Assembly (NCBI RefSeq): GCF_000816105.1
Contig: NZ_CP007140.1
Location: 124,001 to 188,000 of the forward strand
DNA length: 64,000 nt
Direction: 5' to 3'
From: Thermococcus guaymasensis DSM 11113
GTDB lineage: Archaea; Methanobacteriota_B; Thermococci; Thermococcales; Thermococcaceae
Shown here: one piece after another, positions 43,273-50,412 of the stretch
How positions within the stretch are numbered: the stretch's first letter is position 1
Layout of the letters: each line of letters begins with the position of its first letter
Made by a program: the position numbers and the translations under genes
The notes under the pieces: model-generated
The model's input: only the letters and a program-made list of their open reading frames with translations
Told to the model about the DNA's origin: nothing
Databases searched by the model: none

Positions 43273-43571
43273 TGGGGGAAGGTGCATATCAAACCGTGCC
43301 GGCAGACCTTGACGAACTGTTCAGCGAACCCAAAGAGAAGCCAGCTAAAAAAGCAACTTCAGGAGACAGTAGACCCGGAAAGCTTCCCAAAGCAAAATTG
43401 AACAAGAAACTAATTGCTGCCATAGTCCGCCGCCTCCGCATTCTTTACCTCGACGCTCCTAAGAAAGAAGACAGGATCCTTATCAATGAAATCTTGGACG
43501 ATTTGGAGCAGTTGATGATACTAAACGGCATTGGTCTTGAACTCTTGGGGGAAAAGAAAGAAGGGGAATAA
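43272..43571 (+). CDS. Small unknown protein, third gene of the ATPase operon
   Basis: 99 residues. The first 40 are polar and probably disordered (FSEPKEKPAKKATSGDS); the rest is helical (NKKLIAAIVRRLRILYLDA, RILINEILDDLEQLMILNG). Its ATG overlaps the preceding stop (taATGg). The helical part could bind the ATPase or its partner. No family recognised. Confidence 0.66.
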   Translation: MGEGAYQTVPADLDELFSEPKEKPAKKATSGDSRPGKLPKAKLNKKLIAAIVRRLRILYLDAPKKEDRILINEILDDLEQLMILNGIGLELLGEKKEGE

Positions 43572-43596
43572 AACTCTGCATCACCACCGATTTGTT

Positions 43597-43692
43597 CTAA
43601 TTTTCTTTTGGAGAGTGTTTTTCAAGCTCAGAGCGAATTGCATCATGGATTACTTTAAATAAAGCAGCACCAGCAAAAACAAATAGAAACAT
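43597..43692 (-). CDS. Possible 31-residue membrane peptide
   Basis: An ATG-to-TAG frame of 32 codons, with a hydrophobic start (MFLFVFAGAALFKVI) and a charged end (RSELEKHSPKEN). It fits a tiny single-span protein by composition, and it is on the same strand as the two genes just to its right. Against it: no GGTG-type site before the ATG, and A/T-rich DNA easily gives such a frame. It lies in the 162-base gap between convergent genes. Confidence 0.28.
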   Translation of the reverse strand: MFLFVFAGAALFKVIHDAIRSELEKHSPKEN

Positions 43693-43733
43693 ACGGATCT
43701 AAAGACCCAACATCCTTTAACTTTTTACTTTCA

Positions 43734-44471
43734 TTATTTCTGCTTTTGAGGAGTGAATAAATCAGGATTTACTTTTCTCCTTCTCAAGTTAAGGAGGAGT
43801 AACTTTGTACTCATTGACAAGTTCTCAATGATCCCCAACAGGAAGCTAGGCATTTTATTTGATTGGAATGTAACAAAAGTATCTGCATCTTTTGGTTTTA
43901 TGAATGCGACACTCCTAGTGTCATTCGTAAACGAAGTGTATGTCACGTCTACGTTGATTCTAGACTTGATGAATGTCTCCCGGTTTATACCGGATGAGAA
44001 ATGGTAGATAAGTCTTTCTGCACCAGGGGGTATTGTATCGAGCATGAGCGTCTTAGAGTCTTCTTCAAAATTCTTTGGTTCACTAAAATTCACAGTTACA
44101 TGAACTAGTATATTAAATGCGGGAAACCTCCCAACATTTTTTAGAACAATGCCTCCATAAGGATTATCTCCAACATATTTTGTGAACTGAACTTTTTCGT
44201 CATCTTCATAGAGAACATCTCCTTTTCTAGTGATTACTCTGAATACAGGCAGATAACTTAATTTTGCAAGAGTTTCATTCCGTAGAGACAATTCAGCTTG
44301 AAAGGCCAAAATATACAACTGTACTATCATAACAAACGCGAGAACCAAGTTTTGTATGTCATTCCTAAGGTACCACCAAACTAAAACAAATGGCAATACA
44401 AAGATCAGAAAAAACTGGATAAGGCTCAGGAAAAACCACTTAAACAAATGTTTTACATTTATTGTGGCCAT
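43734..44471 (-). CDS. Two-span membrane protein, unknown
   Basis: About 245 residues from ATG 44471 (GGTG seven bases before). Two hydrophobic helices fill the first 65 residues (FFLSLIQFFLIFVLPFVLVWWY, LVLAFVMIVQLYILAF), then an outer or cytosolic beta-rich domain (GGIVLKNVGRFPAFNILVHV, NVDVTYTSFTND). The GIVLKNVGRFPAFNI pattern resembles the CARDB-like beta-sandwiches seen in many prokaryotic membrane proteins of unknown role. It is downstream of, and close to, the gene at 44483 on the same strand. A/T-rich. Confidence 0.65.
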   Translation of the reverse strand: MATINVKHLFKWFFLSLIQFFLIFVLPFVLVWWYLRNDIQNLVLAFVMIVQLYILAFQAELSLRNETLAKLSYLPVFRVITRKGDVLYEDDEKVQFTKYVGDNPYGGIVLKNVGRFPAFNILVHVTVNFSEPKNFEEDSKTLMLDTIPPGAERLIYHFSSGINRETFIKSRINVDVTYTSFTNDTRSVAFIKPKDADTFVTFQSNKMPSFLLGIIENLSMSTKLLLLNLRRRKVNPDLFTPQKQK

Positions 44472-44482
44472 AGTCAACCACC

Positions 44483-45271
44483 TCACGGCAACCGGCCGAC
44501 CTCGCGGCCATCCACGAAGAAACCAGTCTTCTTGAAAAACCTGCCCACCATCTTAATTTCCAAAATATGCTCATCATTCGGGCCAATCCTAAACTTATCG
44601 CCAGGCTTGACTTTTGAATCAAGAGTGACACCATTCACCGCAACGTTTACCTTTCCCCAATTCGTGGGCCAAAACTCATAAGTTTCGTCCCCAACTCTTA
44701 TCATAAGTCGTTTCTGCCCTATCATAAGGCCAATAAGGCTCACCACTAATACTATAAAACCAAAGAAGAGGAACAATCCTCCAGGCACATAATCATAATA
44801 ATGCCTGATGAGTTCCAAGTGGAGGATCTTAGAACTCACCAAGCTCATACTGTTGTCGATATACAACGTATAATTTCCATCCTCAGGCGCTGTGAAAATA
44901 ACATCAACCGGACTCTTGACAAGCTTAAAATCCTCGACTGTCCGCCCGCCCTCTTTAACATAAATCCAGATATCATTATTCCCACCACGCACAGTTCCCC
45001 TCACTTCAAGTTTCTCACCCTTCTTAAGCACAAACCAAGGATGGAAGTAATACTGCGGCTTTAACTCATCATCTATAGTGTATGCAACCTTCGAACTCAT
45101 CGGTGGGTGCACTATAAGCGCAAGGCCAATGGCCACCATAATCAGTGAGATTATAAAAACTGCCCACGTTCCTTTGGTTCTAACTCTCCGATACCCAACC
45201 ACAACACCCGGAGCCGGCTTCAAAGACCTCGGCTCCGCTATCCTCTTCAAACTCGGAACATCCTCACTCAT
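44483..45271 (-). CDS. Membrane protein with outer beta domain and FHA-like end, unknown
   Basis: About 262 residues. The start is taken as ATG 45271 (GGAGG before it); the longer frame to 45352 would include the TATA-like TTTTTATAC (about 45324-45332). Helix 1 is TWAVFIISLIMVAIGLALIV, helix 2 is LFLFFGFIVLVVSLIGLMI; between them lies an outer beta-sandwich (FVLKKGEKLEVRGTVRGG, TAPEDGNYTLYIDNS) like the GOLD/emp24 fold. The C-terminus ends DKFRIGPNDEHILEIKMVG, which has the look of an FHA-like or small beta fold. It overlaps the leader of the gene at 44471. Confidence 0.65.
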   Translation of the reverse strand: MSEDVPSLKRIAEPRSLKPAPGVVVGYRRVRTKGTWAVFIISLIMVAIGLALIVHPPMSSKVAYTIDDELKPQYYFHPWFVLKKGEKLEVRGTVRGGNNDIWIYVKEGGRTVEDFKLVKSPVDVIFTAPEDGNYTLYIDNSMSLVSSKILHLELIRHYYDYVPGGLFLFFGFIVLVVSLIGLMIGQKRLMIRVGDETYEFWPTNWGKVNVAVNGVTLDSKVKPGDKFRIGPNDEHILEIKMVGRFFKKTGFFVDGREVGRLP

Positions 45272-45437
45272 TCCAGGGCCCTCCTCCGCTCTTTTTAGAG
45301 CGCTGAAGATTTTACTCCGGAGTATAAAAACCCATCGCCAACCCAAAGCCATTTCGCAAACCTTATTTAAGAGAAAGCCTATTTAACAGGGGAACAAAAC
45401 ATTATGATAACCATCTAAACCCACAGGAGGGAGAAAC

Positions 45438-45479
45438 TTGACAGACCAAGACCAAGCTAAAATCGAAAACTCCAAATAA
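45438..45479 (+). pseudogene. Remnant of an AbrB-gene start (13 codons)
   Basis: TTG 45438 reads MTDQDQAKIENSK then TAA. Its first 14 bases (TGACAGACCAAGAC) are identical to the start of the AbrB gene at 49058, and the strong site AGGAGGG lies six bases before it. A 12-base promoter box AAACCTTATTTA is also shared (45358-45369 and 48993-49004). So this is a shortened copy of the AbrB gene's front, left of the AT-rich cassette. It could still act as a leader peptide. Confidence 0.55.
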
Positions 45480-45495
45480 AGATTTATTAAGATGA

Positions 45496-45516
45496 TATCA
45501 CAACATTAGTGTGATA
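45496..45516. promoter_or_regulatory. Operator-like inverted repeat before the AT-rich cassette
   Basis: TATCACA, seven bases, TGTGATA: a perfect 7-bp inverted repeat ending three bases before ATG 45520. A TATA-like GATTTATTAAG (45481-45491) lies directly to its left, so a bound protein would cover the transcription start. The word CACAACATTAG within it occurs again just inside the gene (about 45529). This is a good candidate for the control site of the four-gene cassette. Confidence 0.5.
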
Positions 45517-45519
45517 ACG

Positions 45520-46683
45520 ATGTCGCTCACAACATTAGGACAACGGACACATATACCAGATATAAAAACTCGGGGAGATCTTTATGAATGGTTAGAAGTT
45601 AATATGTCCCGCAGTTATATGGAAATTCTCGAAGAACAAAAATTAGAACCCGACCAAAATCTCGTCAAGACATATGTTGTCGAGTCAAATATTTCGCCAA
45701 AATTTCTTCAATACATTTTCAGAGGTCTCTTTAGTTCGATTAAGGTTGTTTCTCTTGAAGATTACATGCTATACAGGATAGATATTGAGGATAAGGAAAA
45801 ACGACTTCAGGTTCATTTCTTCTTAGATGCCAAAGACAAAAGATTCTGGAGAGTATTTACCCTCGACAAGGCACAAGATGTAGATAATACCTATAACAAG
45901 TTTGTTAATCAAATAAAATCACGATTAGATAAGCTATGGTTATCAAATAAACTTTTGGAGAAGTTTCTAAACGTCTCCTTCAAAGATACCTATCTCAGAA
46001 GCATATCAATTAAACACGACGAGACTCCCCTAAGCACTGAAGAAGAAAAGAGAGAAAACAAAGTTAGTAAATTGAAAATTGATGGCTCCGGTGAATTAGT
46101 TAACGACCTCCTCAATATCATCAAAAGACACGACAGGTTCCAACATATGGTAAGGCTGACGAAAATTGGAATCAAGATTGCCGAGAAAGAGGACAGGAAC
46201 AAATTCGTCTTGGAGGATTTGTACTATTGGGGCAAATTCACAGTAAAAGGGACATCCCTTGATGAGCATCTGGAATTCGTTGACAATGTTGTGAGCACAT
46301 ACAGGAATAACCTGAAATATATAGAAGACTCCCTCATCGATTATTCCTCCCTAGATTGGGAGAAAAAAATTCCACTAGTGTATGAGTTCAAAAAAGAAAT
46401 CTCCGACCTAGAGCTCTTCGTAAAAGCCATTACAAGCCCCAAAGAACCCTTTAGAATTTGGGGCCTTGCAAAAAAGGTAGAAAACGATATGTACGTTGTA
46501 ATTGGGACCGACCTCCACAATGGCGATAATTTCTCACTTGAAGTTACCCCCTGGTGGGCAAGACTATACCTACCAAAAGGGTCCTGCGGAAACACTGCGC
46601 TAAGACTTCTTACAAACATCCAACAATCATATGATGCCAAGACTTACCTTGAGGTGCCCCAATATGGAGTCAAGATTAGATAA
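45520..46683 (+). CDS. Unknown protein, first gene of AT-rich cassette
   Basis: 387 residues, start ATG 45520 next to a leaderless-type promoter. No membrane span and no motif I recognise. Mostly helical, charged and rich in Lys, Asp, Ile and Asn in line with the A/T-rich DNA. Notable stretches: SRSYMEILEEQKLEPDQNLV near the start and EVTPWWARLYLPKGSCGNTA near the end, the latter looking like a conserved core. It overlaps the nuclease-like gene by 20 bases, so the two are tied in expression. Confidence 0.68.
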   Translation: MSLTTLGQRTHIPDIKTRGDLYEWLEVNMSRSYMEILEEQKLEPDQNLVKTYVVESNISPKFLQYIFRGLFSSIKVVSLEDYMLYRIDIEDKEKRLQVHFFLDAKDKRFWRVFTLDKAQDVDNTYNKFVNQIKSRLDKLWLSNKLLEKFLNVSFKDTYLRSISIKHDETPLSTEEEKRENKVSKLKIDGSGELVNDLLNIIKRHDRFQHMVRLTKIGIKIAEKEDRNKFVLEDLYYWGKFTVKGTSLDEHLEFVDNVVSTYRNNLKYIEDSLIDYSSLDWEKKIPLVYEFKKEISDLELFVKAITSPKEPFRIWGLAKKVENDMYVVIGTDLHNGDNFSLEVTPWWARLYLPKGSCGNTALRLLTNIQQSYDAKTYLEVPQYGVKIR

Positions 46684-48034
46684 ATTTCTCCAACCCAAAC
46701 AGGGAGGCATCCAAATTCGCTCTCTCGAAGAGCTAGCCAAATTTCAGAAGGCACACACAAAGTTAATGAATATCATCCTAAACCTCGCCACACCAGTTAC
46801 CAAATTCCCAAGCACTTTTTATGAAAAAGGATACAGAATCGTAAAAGGTAGCATAGAACCCCATATTCATTTTAAACAAGGTGAACTCCGTGGAAAGAGT
46901 GTAACCCCCGATATCCTATTGCCAAATTACGAGAACGAGCACATAATCACATTTGAATGTAAAAGCTTCCAAGCAAACCCCGAGCAGTTACAAAAATACC
47001 TCTATCTCGCAGAACATCCAGAGTTGATACTTGACCAAGCAGTGATACCATTTAGAGAACTCCCCACGAATCTTCAGATAGACATCTCATATTTCTCTCA
47101 TAAAGATTTAACTAATAATAGTGTCCTCTCTAATGAAGAAGGGATTCAAATTCTCCGAATCATAGCAGTCGACCCACCAGATAAATCCAATGACCCAACT
47201 AATCCCATTGTAGGAAAAATCGAGTTAGTACAGGGCGAATATAGGAATCCTGAGTTGAATTCAGTCTTCCCAATAACATGGAGACTAAAAGAAAAACCCT
47301 CCTACGTCCTATTTCCATTTGACCCAAGCCAAGACGCTGAAATCTTTCAAATTCACATCATAAACAAACTAATTGAATTTGCAACCTTGGGACAAGAATT
47401 CCCAACAAAAGGCATGGTTTTCAGCAAGGACATCATTATCCCAAAGGGAACAACAATCAAAAAAGAAAAGCTACTCGTGGATGACCCCAAAGAGCAAGAC
47501 GAAAAATGGGAACAACTACTGAACACCCTCGAAAAGATAGCTCCTGGAAAATACGAAGTAAAAGACGAGAAAATCAAAATTCTTGAGGACATCCTACTCC
47601 TAAAAGCAGGCAACGCTCTGGATGAAATGAGAGCCGAGTTAATCACGCTAATCGGGCTTAACGTTGATATGAGCACTTTAACAGAACGGGAATTCAGCCC
47701 CGGAGAACTCGCGTATGAACTATACACCTCAGGCCCATACTCAATATACCAGTTCTTCCACAGAGAATACAAAAACCTAATTCTCAAAAGAGTTGACGCC
47801 TCACTAAAAAGACTCTCAACAGGCCCATTAAAAGGATACCTAAAACCGCAGAAACGCGGCAAACGTGTCTGGAGGATAAAAATCATAGACAAAAAACAGC
47901 TCTCCGCCTTCAGAGACACCTGTGAAAAAGCCGTACGCGAATTAGAAAGCAAATTTAAGATGAAGTATCTCGATGAATACATAAAAATATTCTTCCCGCC
48001 TCAAACTGACACTCAAGATGACAAAGAGAGGTGA
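46664..48034 (+). CDS. PD-(D/E)XK nuclease-like protein, second gene of AT-rich cassette
   Basis: 456 residues from ATG 46664 (GGTG seven bases before); longer frames from 46631 would overlap more. In the first third the sequence VTPDILLPNYENEHIITFEC followed by KSF gives P-D, a 13-residue gap and E-x-K on predicted strands, the arrangement of the PD-(D/E)XK nuclease fold. The rest is helical, with a possible winged-helix-like part near residues 350-420 (GELAYELYTSGPYSIYQFFH). It may cut nucleic acid as an effector; this is inference from motif shape. Confidence 0.66.
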   Translation: MESRLDKFLQPKQGGIQIRSLEELAKFQKAHTKLMNIILNLATPVTKFPSTFYEKGYRIVKGSIEPHIHFKQGELRGKSVTPDILLPNYENEHIITFECKSFQANPEQLQKYLYLAEHPELILDQAVIPFRELPTNLQIDISYFSHKDLTNNSVLSNEEGIQILRIIAVDPPDKSNDPTNPIVGKIELVQGEYRNPELNSVFPITWRLKEKPSYVLFPFDPSQDAEIFQIHIINKLIEFATLGQEFPTKGMVFSKDIIIPKGTTIKKEKLLVDDPKEQDEKWEQLLNTLEKIAPGKYEVKDEKIKILEDILLLKAGNALDEMRAELITLIGLNVDMSTLTEREFSPGELAYELYTSGPYSIYQFFHREYKNLILKRVDASLKRLSTGPLKGYLKPQKRGKRVWRIKIIDKKQLSAFRDTCEKAVRELESKFKMKYLDEYIKIFFPPQTDTQDDKER

Positions 48035-48036
48035 GT

Positions 48037-48435
48037 ATGGTGGAAGATGTAAAGATTGAAATCCCCATAGTCGTTAAGTACCTAGGCCAGAATCCCCTTA
48101 CAGAGTATATAGACAAGGAAATCACTCCTGGTGTTGTCCTTAAAAGTGAGTGGATTGAATTCCACAAAGCATTGGATGTCCCCAACATTGACCATCTAAA
48201 ACTTATAATCGATTTCACTAAGGATGTTGCTATTCCCCTAATTGCAACGATACTCGCCAACAAACTCACAGAAAAGAAATCCACAGGAACCATTTCACAA
48301 GTTATAACTGTGAACATTGAGAACGTGACAATAAACCTAATCCAGCAAAATCCAGAAGAAGTCAGAAAAACAATAGAATCCGTGCTAACCAGAATTCTTC
48401 AGCAGAATACTACAAAGAGAGACACACAGAGGTGA
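48037..48435 (+). CDS. Small unknown protein, third gene of AT-rich cassette
   Basis: 131-132 residues; ATG 48037 or GTG 48040 (the latter has GGTG six bases before). Beta-strand start (VKIEIPIVVKYLGQNP), a hydrophobic helix (FTKDVAIPLIATILANKL) that could enter a membrane, then strands (ITVNIENVTINLIQ) and a last helix. It overlaps the previous stop region (gtgagTATGG) and the next gene's leader, so all four genes are one operon. No family recognised. Confidence 0.62.
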   Translation: MVEDVKIEIPIVVKYLGQNPLTEYIDKEITPGVVLKSEWIEFHKALDVPNIDHLKLIIDFTKDVAIPLIATILANKLTEKKSTGTISQVITVNIENVTINLIQQNPEEVRKTIESVLTRILQQNTTKRDTQR

Positions 48436-48440
48436 CCCCA

Positions 48441-48944
48441 ATGAGAACCATATTTGAGGTATGGGCCCAAATCTCCAAGTCCAAAAGATACACCATTGAC
48501 ATCGTGGACCACCTAAGACAATTAATCGAATGGGAATTTGACGAACCTTACGAGGACTACATCACCCTAATCTCAGAGCAAATAGCCCGCGCCGAGCTCT
48601 TAGGAACAGCACAAAACCCCGACGGAACCTCTGGAGGCAAATACATATTCTACCTCATGGAAATACAATGCCTCGGAAACAGCCTCTACTACATACTGCA
48701 AGCCAAAAAGTATTATTGCAAATCGCAGAACAAAGAATGCACGATGCTCTATGCCATATATGTGGAACCACAGGATTACAAGCACCTAACCCAAATATTC
48801 AAGATATTAAGAAAACTCGACGACTTCAACAACAAAGCACTTGACAAAGCCCTGAAAACCCTCCCACAAGACACACAAGACGAAATTTGGGACCAGTTCT
48901 TAGGGAATGTCCAATCAGGAATTATGGACAACCTAAGACTCTAG
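48441..48944 (+). CDS. Small helical protein, fourth gene of AT-rich cassette
   Basis: 167 residues from ATG 48441 (GGTG six bases before). Helical, with two cysteines close together (YYCKSQNKECTM) that could form a disulfide or bind metal, and acidic helices (IVDHLRQLIEWEFDEPYEDY). It closes the cassette; a T-rich stretch (TTCTTACTCTTTCTT) just after 48944 could end transcription. No family recognised. Confidence 0.62.
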   Translation: MRTIFEVWAQISKSKRYTIDIVDHLRQLIEWEFDEPYEDYITLISEQIARAELLGTAQNPDGTSGGKYIFYLMEIQCLGNSLYYILQAKKYYCKSQNKECTMLYAIYVEPQDYKHLTQIFKILRKLDDFNNKALDKALKTLPQDTQDEIWDQFLGNVQSGIMDNLRL

Positions 48945-49022
48945 TAGGCTTTCCCGTTCTTACTCTTTCTTAGGATATCCCTCTGAAAAGATAAACCTTA
49001 TTTAGCCAACGCCATATTAGTT

Positions 49023-49037
49023 CCGTAATAAATACGG
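49023..49037. promoter_or_regulatory. Inverted repeat before the AbrB gene (autoregulation site)
   Basis: CCGTA-ATAAA-TACGG lies between a TATA-like TTATTTA (48998-49004) and ATG 49058. Similar TTCC(C)G words recur near 49050, 49914-49921 and 50003-50009. This spacing and the presence of two AbrB-like genes directly after it make an autoregulatory operator likely; AbrB proteins often bind such loose A/T-flanked repeats. Confidence 0.45.
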
Positions 49038-49057
49038 GAAATACCGGGGGTTCCCAC

Positions 49058-49468
49058 ATGACAGACCAAGACAGCGGAGCCGCTCAAATCATCGAACCAC
49101 TCGCGAAATATCCTACCAAAGTGATGGTGCAAGGCAGGATTACTCTCTTGAGCACGATTAGAGAGTATTATAACATTGATTTGGGAGATTTTATTGAGCT
49201 AATTGTACGCAAGTACTGTCCGGATGATGTGTTAAGGGGGCACTTCTTGGCCAGGGTTTATGATAAAGGGTACATGACGATACCTAAAGGCCTAAGGGAT
49301 GAGTTAGGAATTCAAAAAGGAGATTTCGTGGAGGTACTTATCATTGACATCATCAAACCCGGGGACCTCCTTGGCGAGAAAGCCAAGCTCCTAAGTGGTG
49401 TGCTTAAGGGTAAATACGAACTATTGACCCCCGAAAAAGAATCGGTCTTAATGGAGGGAGTCCAATGA
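49058..49468 (+). CDS. Double AbrB/SpoVT-like DNA-binding regulator 1
   Basis: 136 residues with two swapped-hairpin units: KVMVQGRITLLSTIREYYNI then GDFIELIV, and ARVYDKGYMTIPKGLRDELG then KGDFVEVLIID. The second unit is a standard AbrB consensus (G-x-x-TIPK-x-LR-x-x-L-G-I-x-x-GD-x-VEV). AbrB proteins are dimeric repressors or transition regulators. Such double-AbrB proteins occur in Thermococcales plasmids. ATG 49058 has no strong site, but the promoter with its inverted repeat lies just upstream. The end overlaps the next gene (ATGA). Confidence 0.83.
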   Translation: MTDQDSGAAQIIEPLAKYPTKVMVQGRITLLSTIREYYNIDLGDFIELIVRKYCPDDVLRGHFLARVYDKGYMTIPKGLRDELGIQKGDFVEVLIIDIIKPGDLLGEKAKLLSGVLKGKYELLTPEKESVLMEGVQ

Positions 49469-49887
49469 CTACCAGCGAAGCCAGAGTAGTCGAGCCATTG
49501 GCGAAGTTTCACGCAAAAGTATACGTCAAAGGGAGAATCAGGATAATCAACAATGAACGGGAGTTTTTGGGGCTTACCGATGGGGATATTGTAAAACTAA
49601 TCATTCGGACTCTCGACGAAGAGAAAAAGCCAATTGCCAGGGCATATTTTGAGGGCATGTTAGTTTCAGGAGGAAATGTAACCATCCCCAAAGACCTCAT
49701 ACAAAAGCTCAACATCAAAAAGGGAGACATGGTGGAAGTCCTACTCGTCGGTTATACCAAACTAAACGAAATCATACCTAAGGAACACTACAGACTCCTC
49801 AAACAGTTCAAGTATGGAAAGTTCAAACTCATCACTGCTGACGAAGAGAAACAGTTGCTTGAGAGCATTACTTCTATTCTTTATTGA
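49465..49887 (+). CDS. Double AbrB/SpoVT-like DNA-binding regulator 2
   Basis: 140 residues, homologous to the previous gene: first unit KVYVKGRIRIINNEREFLGL then DGDIVKLIIR; second unit ARAYFEGMLVSGGNVTIPKD, LIQKLNIKKGDMVEVLLV. Its ATG overlaps the stop of gene 1, so they are made together and may form a heterodimer. Both begin with a similar motif before the first unit (IIEPLAKY, VVEPLAKF), a sign of recent duplication. A large inverted repeat follows the stop at 49891. Confidence 0.82.
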   Translation: MTTSEARVVEPLAKFHAKVYVKGRIRIINNEREFLGLTDGDIVKLIIRTLDEEKKPIARAYFEGMLVSGGNVTIPKDLIQKLNIKKGDMVEVLLVGYTKLNEIIPKEHYRLLKQFKYGKFKLITADEEKQLLESITSILY

Positions 49888-50227
49888 AGGCGGAATTATA
49901 TATATCTATAAATTAATTCCGTGAAAAGAAGAAAGAAGAGAAGAGAAAAAGCATGTTTTATCCGTTCCCATGCCTGCAATTTTGAAAAGTCAAATGTGAT
50001 ATCATTAATTCCCGCTAATTTTGAGTTGTGTTAGTAATTCAGGCCTTTTCATGATAGCTATAAATAAACAATTTCACAGCTCCGCAAGTTTGAGTTTTTG
50101 TGGTCTGATTAGTGTATTGTTCTGTCCAAAATGCTTGTTCAATTGGATTCAGCAGTTCACGAAAGGTTTTTATAGTTTGGAACAAGAAATTTGTTCGAAC
50201 AAAAATCTTGTCCTAAGGGTGAGGGCG
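49888..50227. other. 340-base intergenic region, candidate origin or control region
   Basis: No gene supported. It opens with the inverted repeat CGGAATTA (49891-49898), a 15-base A/T core, TAATTCCG (49914-49921). Then follow a purine-rich stretch (GAAAAGAAGAAAGAAGAGAA), A/T-rich DNA with TATAAATAAAC near 50061, and the TTGTTC/GAACAA boxes and TATA of the next gene. The inverted repeat around an A/T core, the iterated boxes, and the position between the regulators and the right-hand operon fit an origin of replication or a major control region of the element. That is inference. Confidence 0.4.
50117..50202. promoter_or_regulatory. Cluster of TTGTTC/GAACAA boxes around the promoter of the right operon
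   Basis: The six-base word occurs five times: TTGTTC at 50117 and 50135, GAACAA at 50180, TTGTTC at 50191 and GAACAA at 50197. The middle three form overlapping palindromes (GAACAAGAAATTTGTTC and TTGTTCGAACAA). A TATA box (TTTTTATAG, about 50167-50175) lies inside the cluster, and the AT-hook gene starts at 50228. The layout is that of a repressor with several operators. Confidence 0.5.
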
Positions 50228-50410
50228 ATGGGAAGACCAGGACGACCCCGAAAGTATGGCCCTGTGAAGAGGATTGGCTTTGAGCTACCCTACGAGACAT
50301 ATCTCGAAATGGAGCGCGTAAGGGACGGAAAAACATGGGCCGAGTTTTTCATCGACCTTTTTGACTTTGCCAAGACTCACGGCAAGTTCTCACAGATTCA
50401 GGAGGTCTAA
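50228..50410 (+). CDS. AT-hook-containing small DNA-binding protein
   Basis: 60 residues, start ATG 50228 (GGTG six bases before). It begins GRPGRPRKYGP, an AT-hook core (GRP flanked by basic residues), followed by a strand (IGFELPYETYLEMERVRDG) and helix (WAEFFIDLFDFAKTHG) that could form a ribbon-helix-helix dimer. It should bind A/T-rich DNA, and the TTGTTC boxes before it are a likely target. It is the first gene of the right-hand operon, two bases before the coiled-coil gene. Confidence 0.7.
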   Translation: MGRPGRPRKYGPVKRIGFELPYETYLEMERVRDGKTWAEFFIDLFDFAKTHGKFSQIQEV

Positions 50411-50412
50411 AG

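Noticed and set aside
50021-50227. N-terminal extension of the AT-hook protein to 129 residues
   Set aside because: The extension would cover the TATA box and operator-like boxes; ATG 50228 has a perfect binding site.
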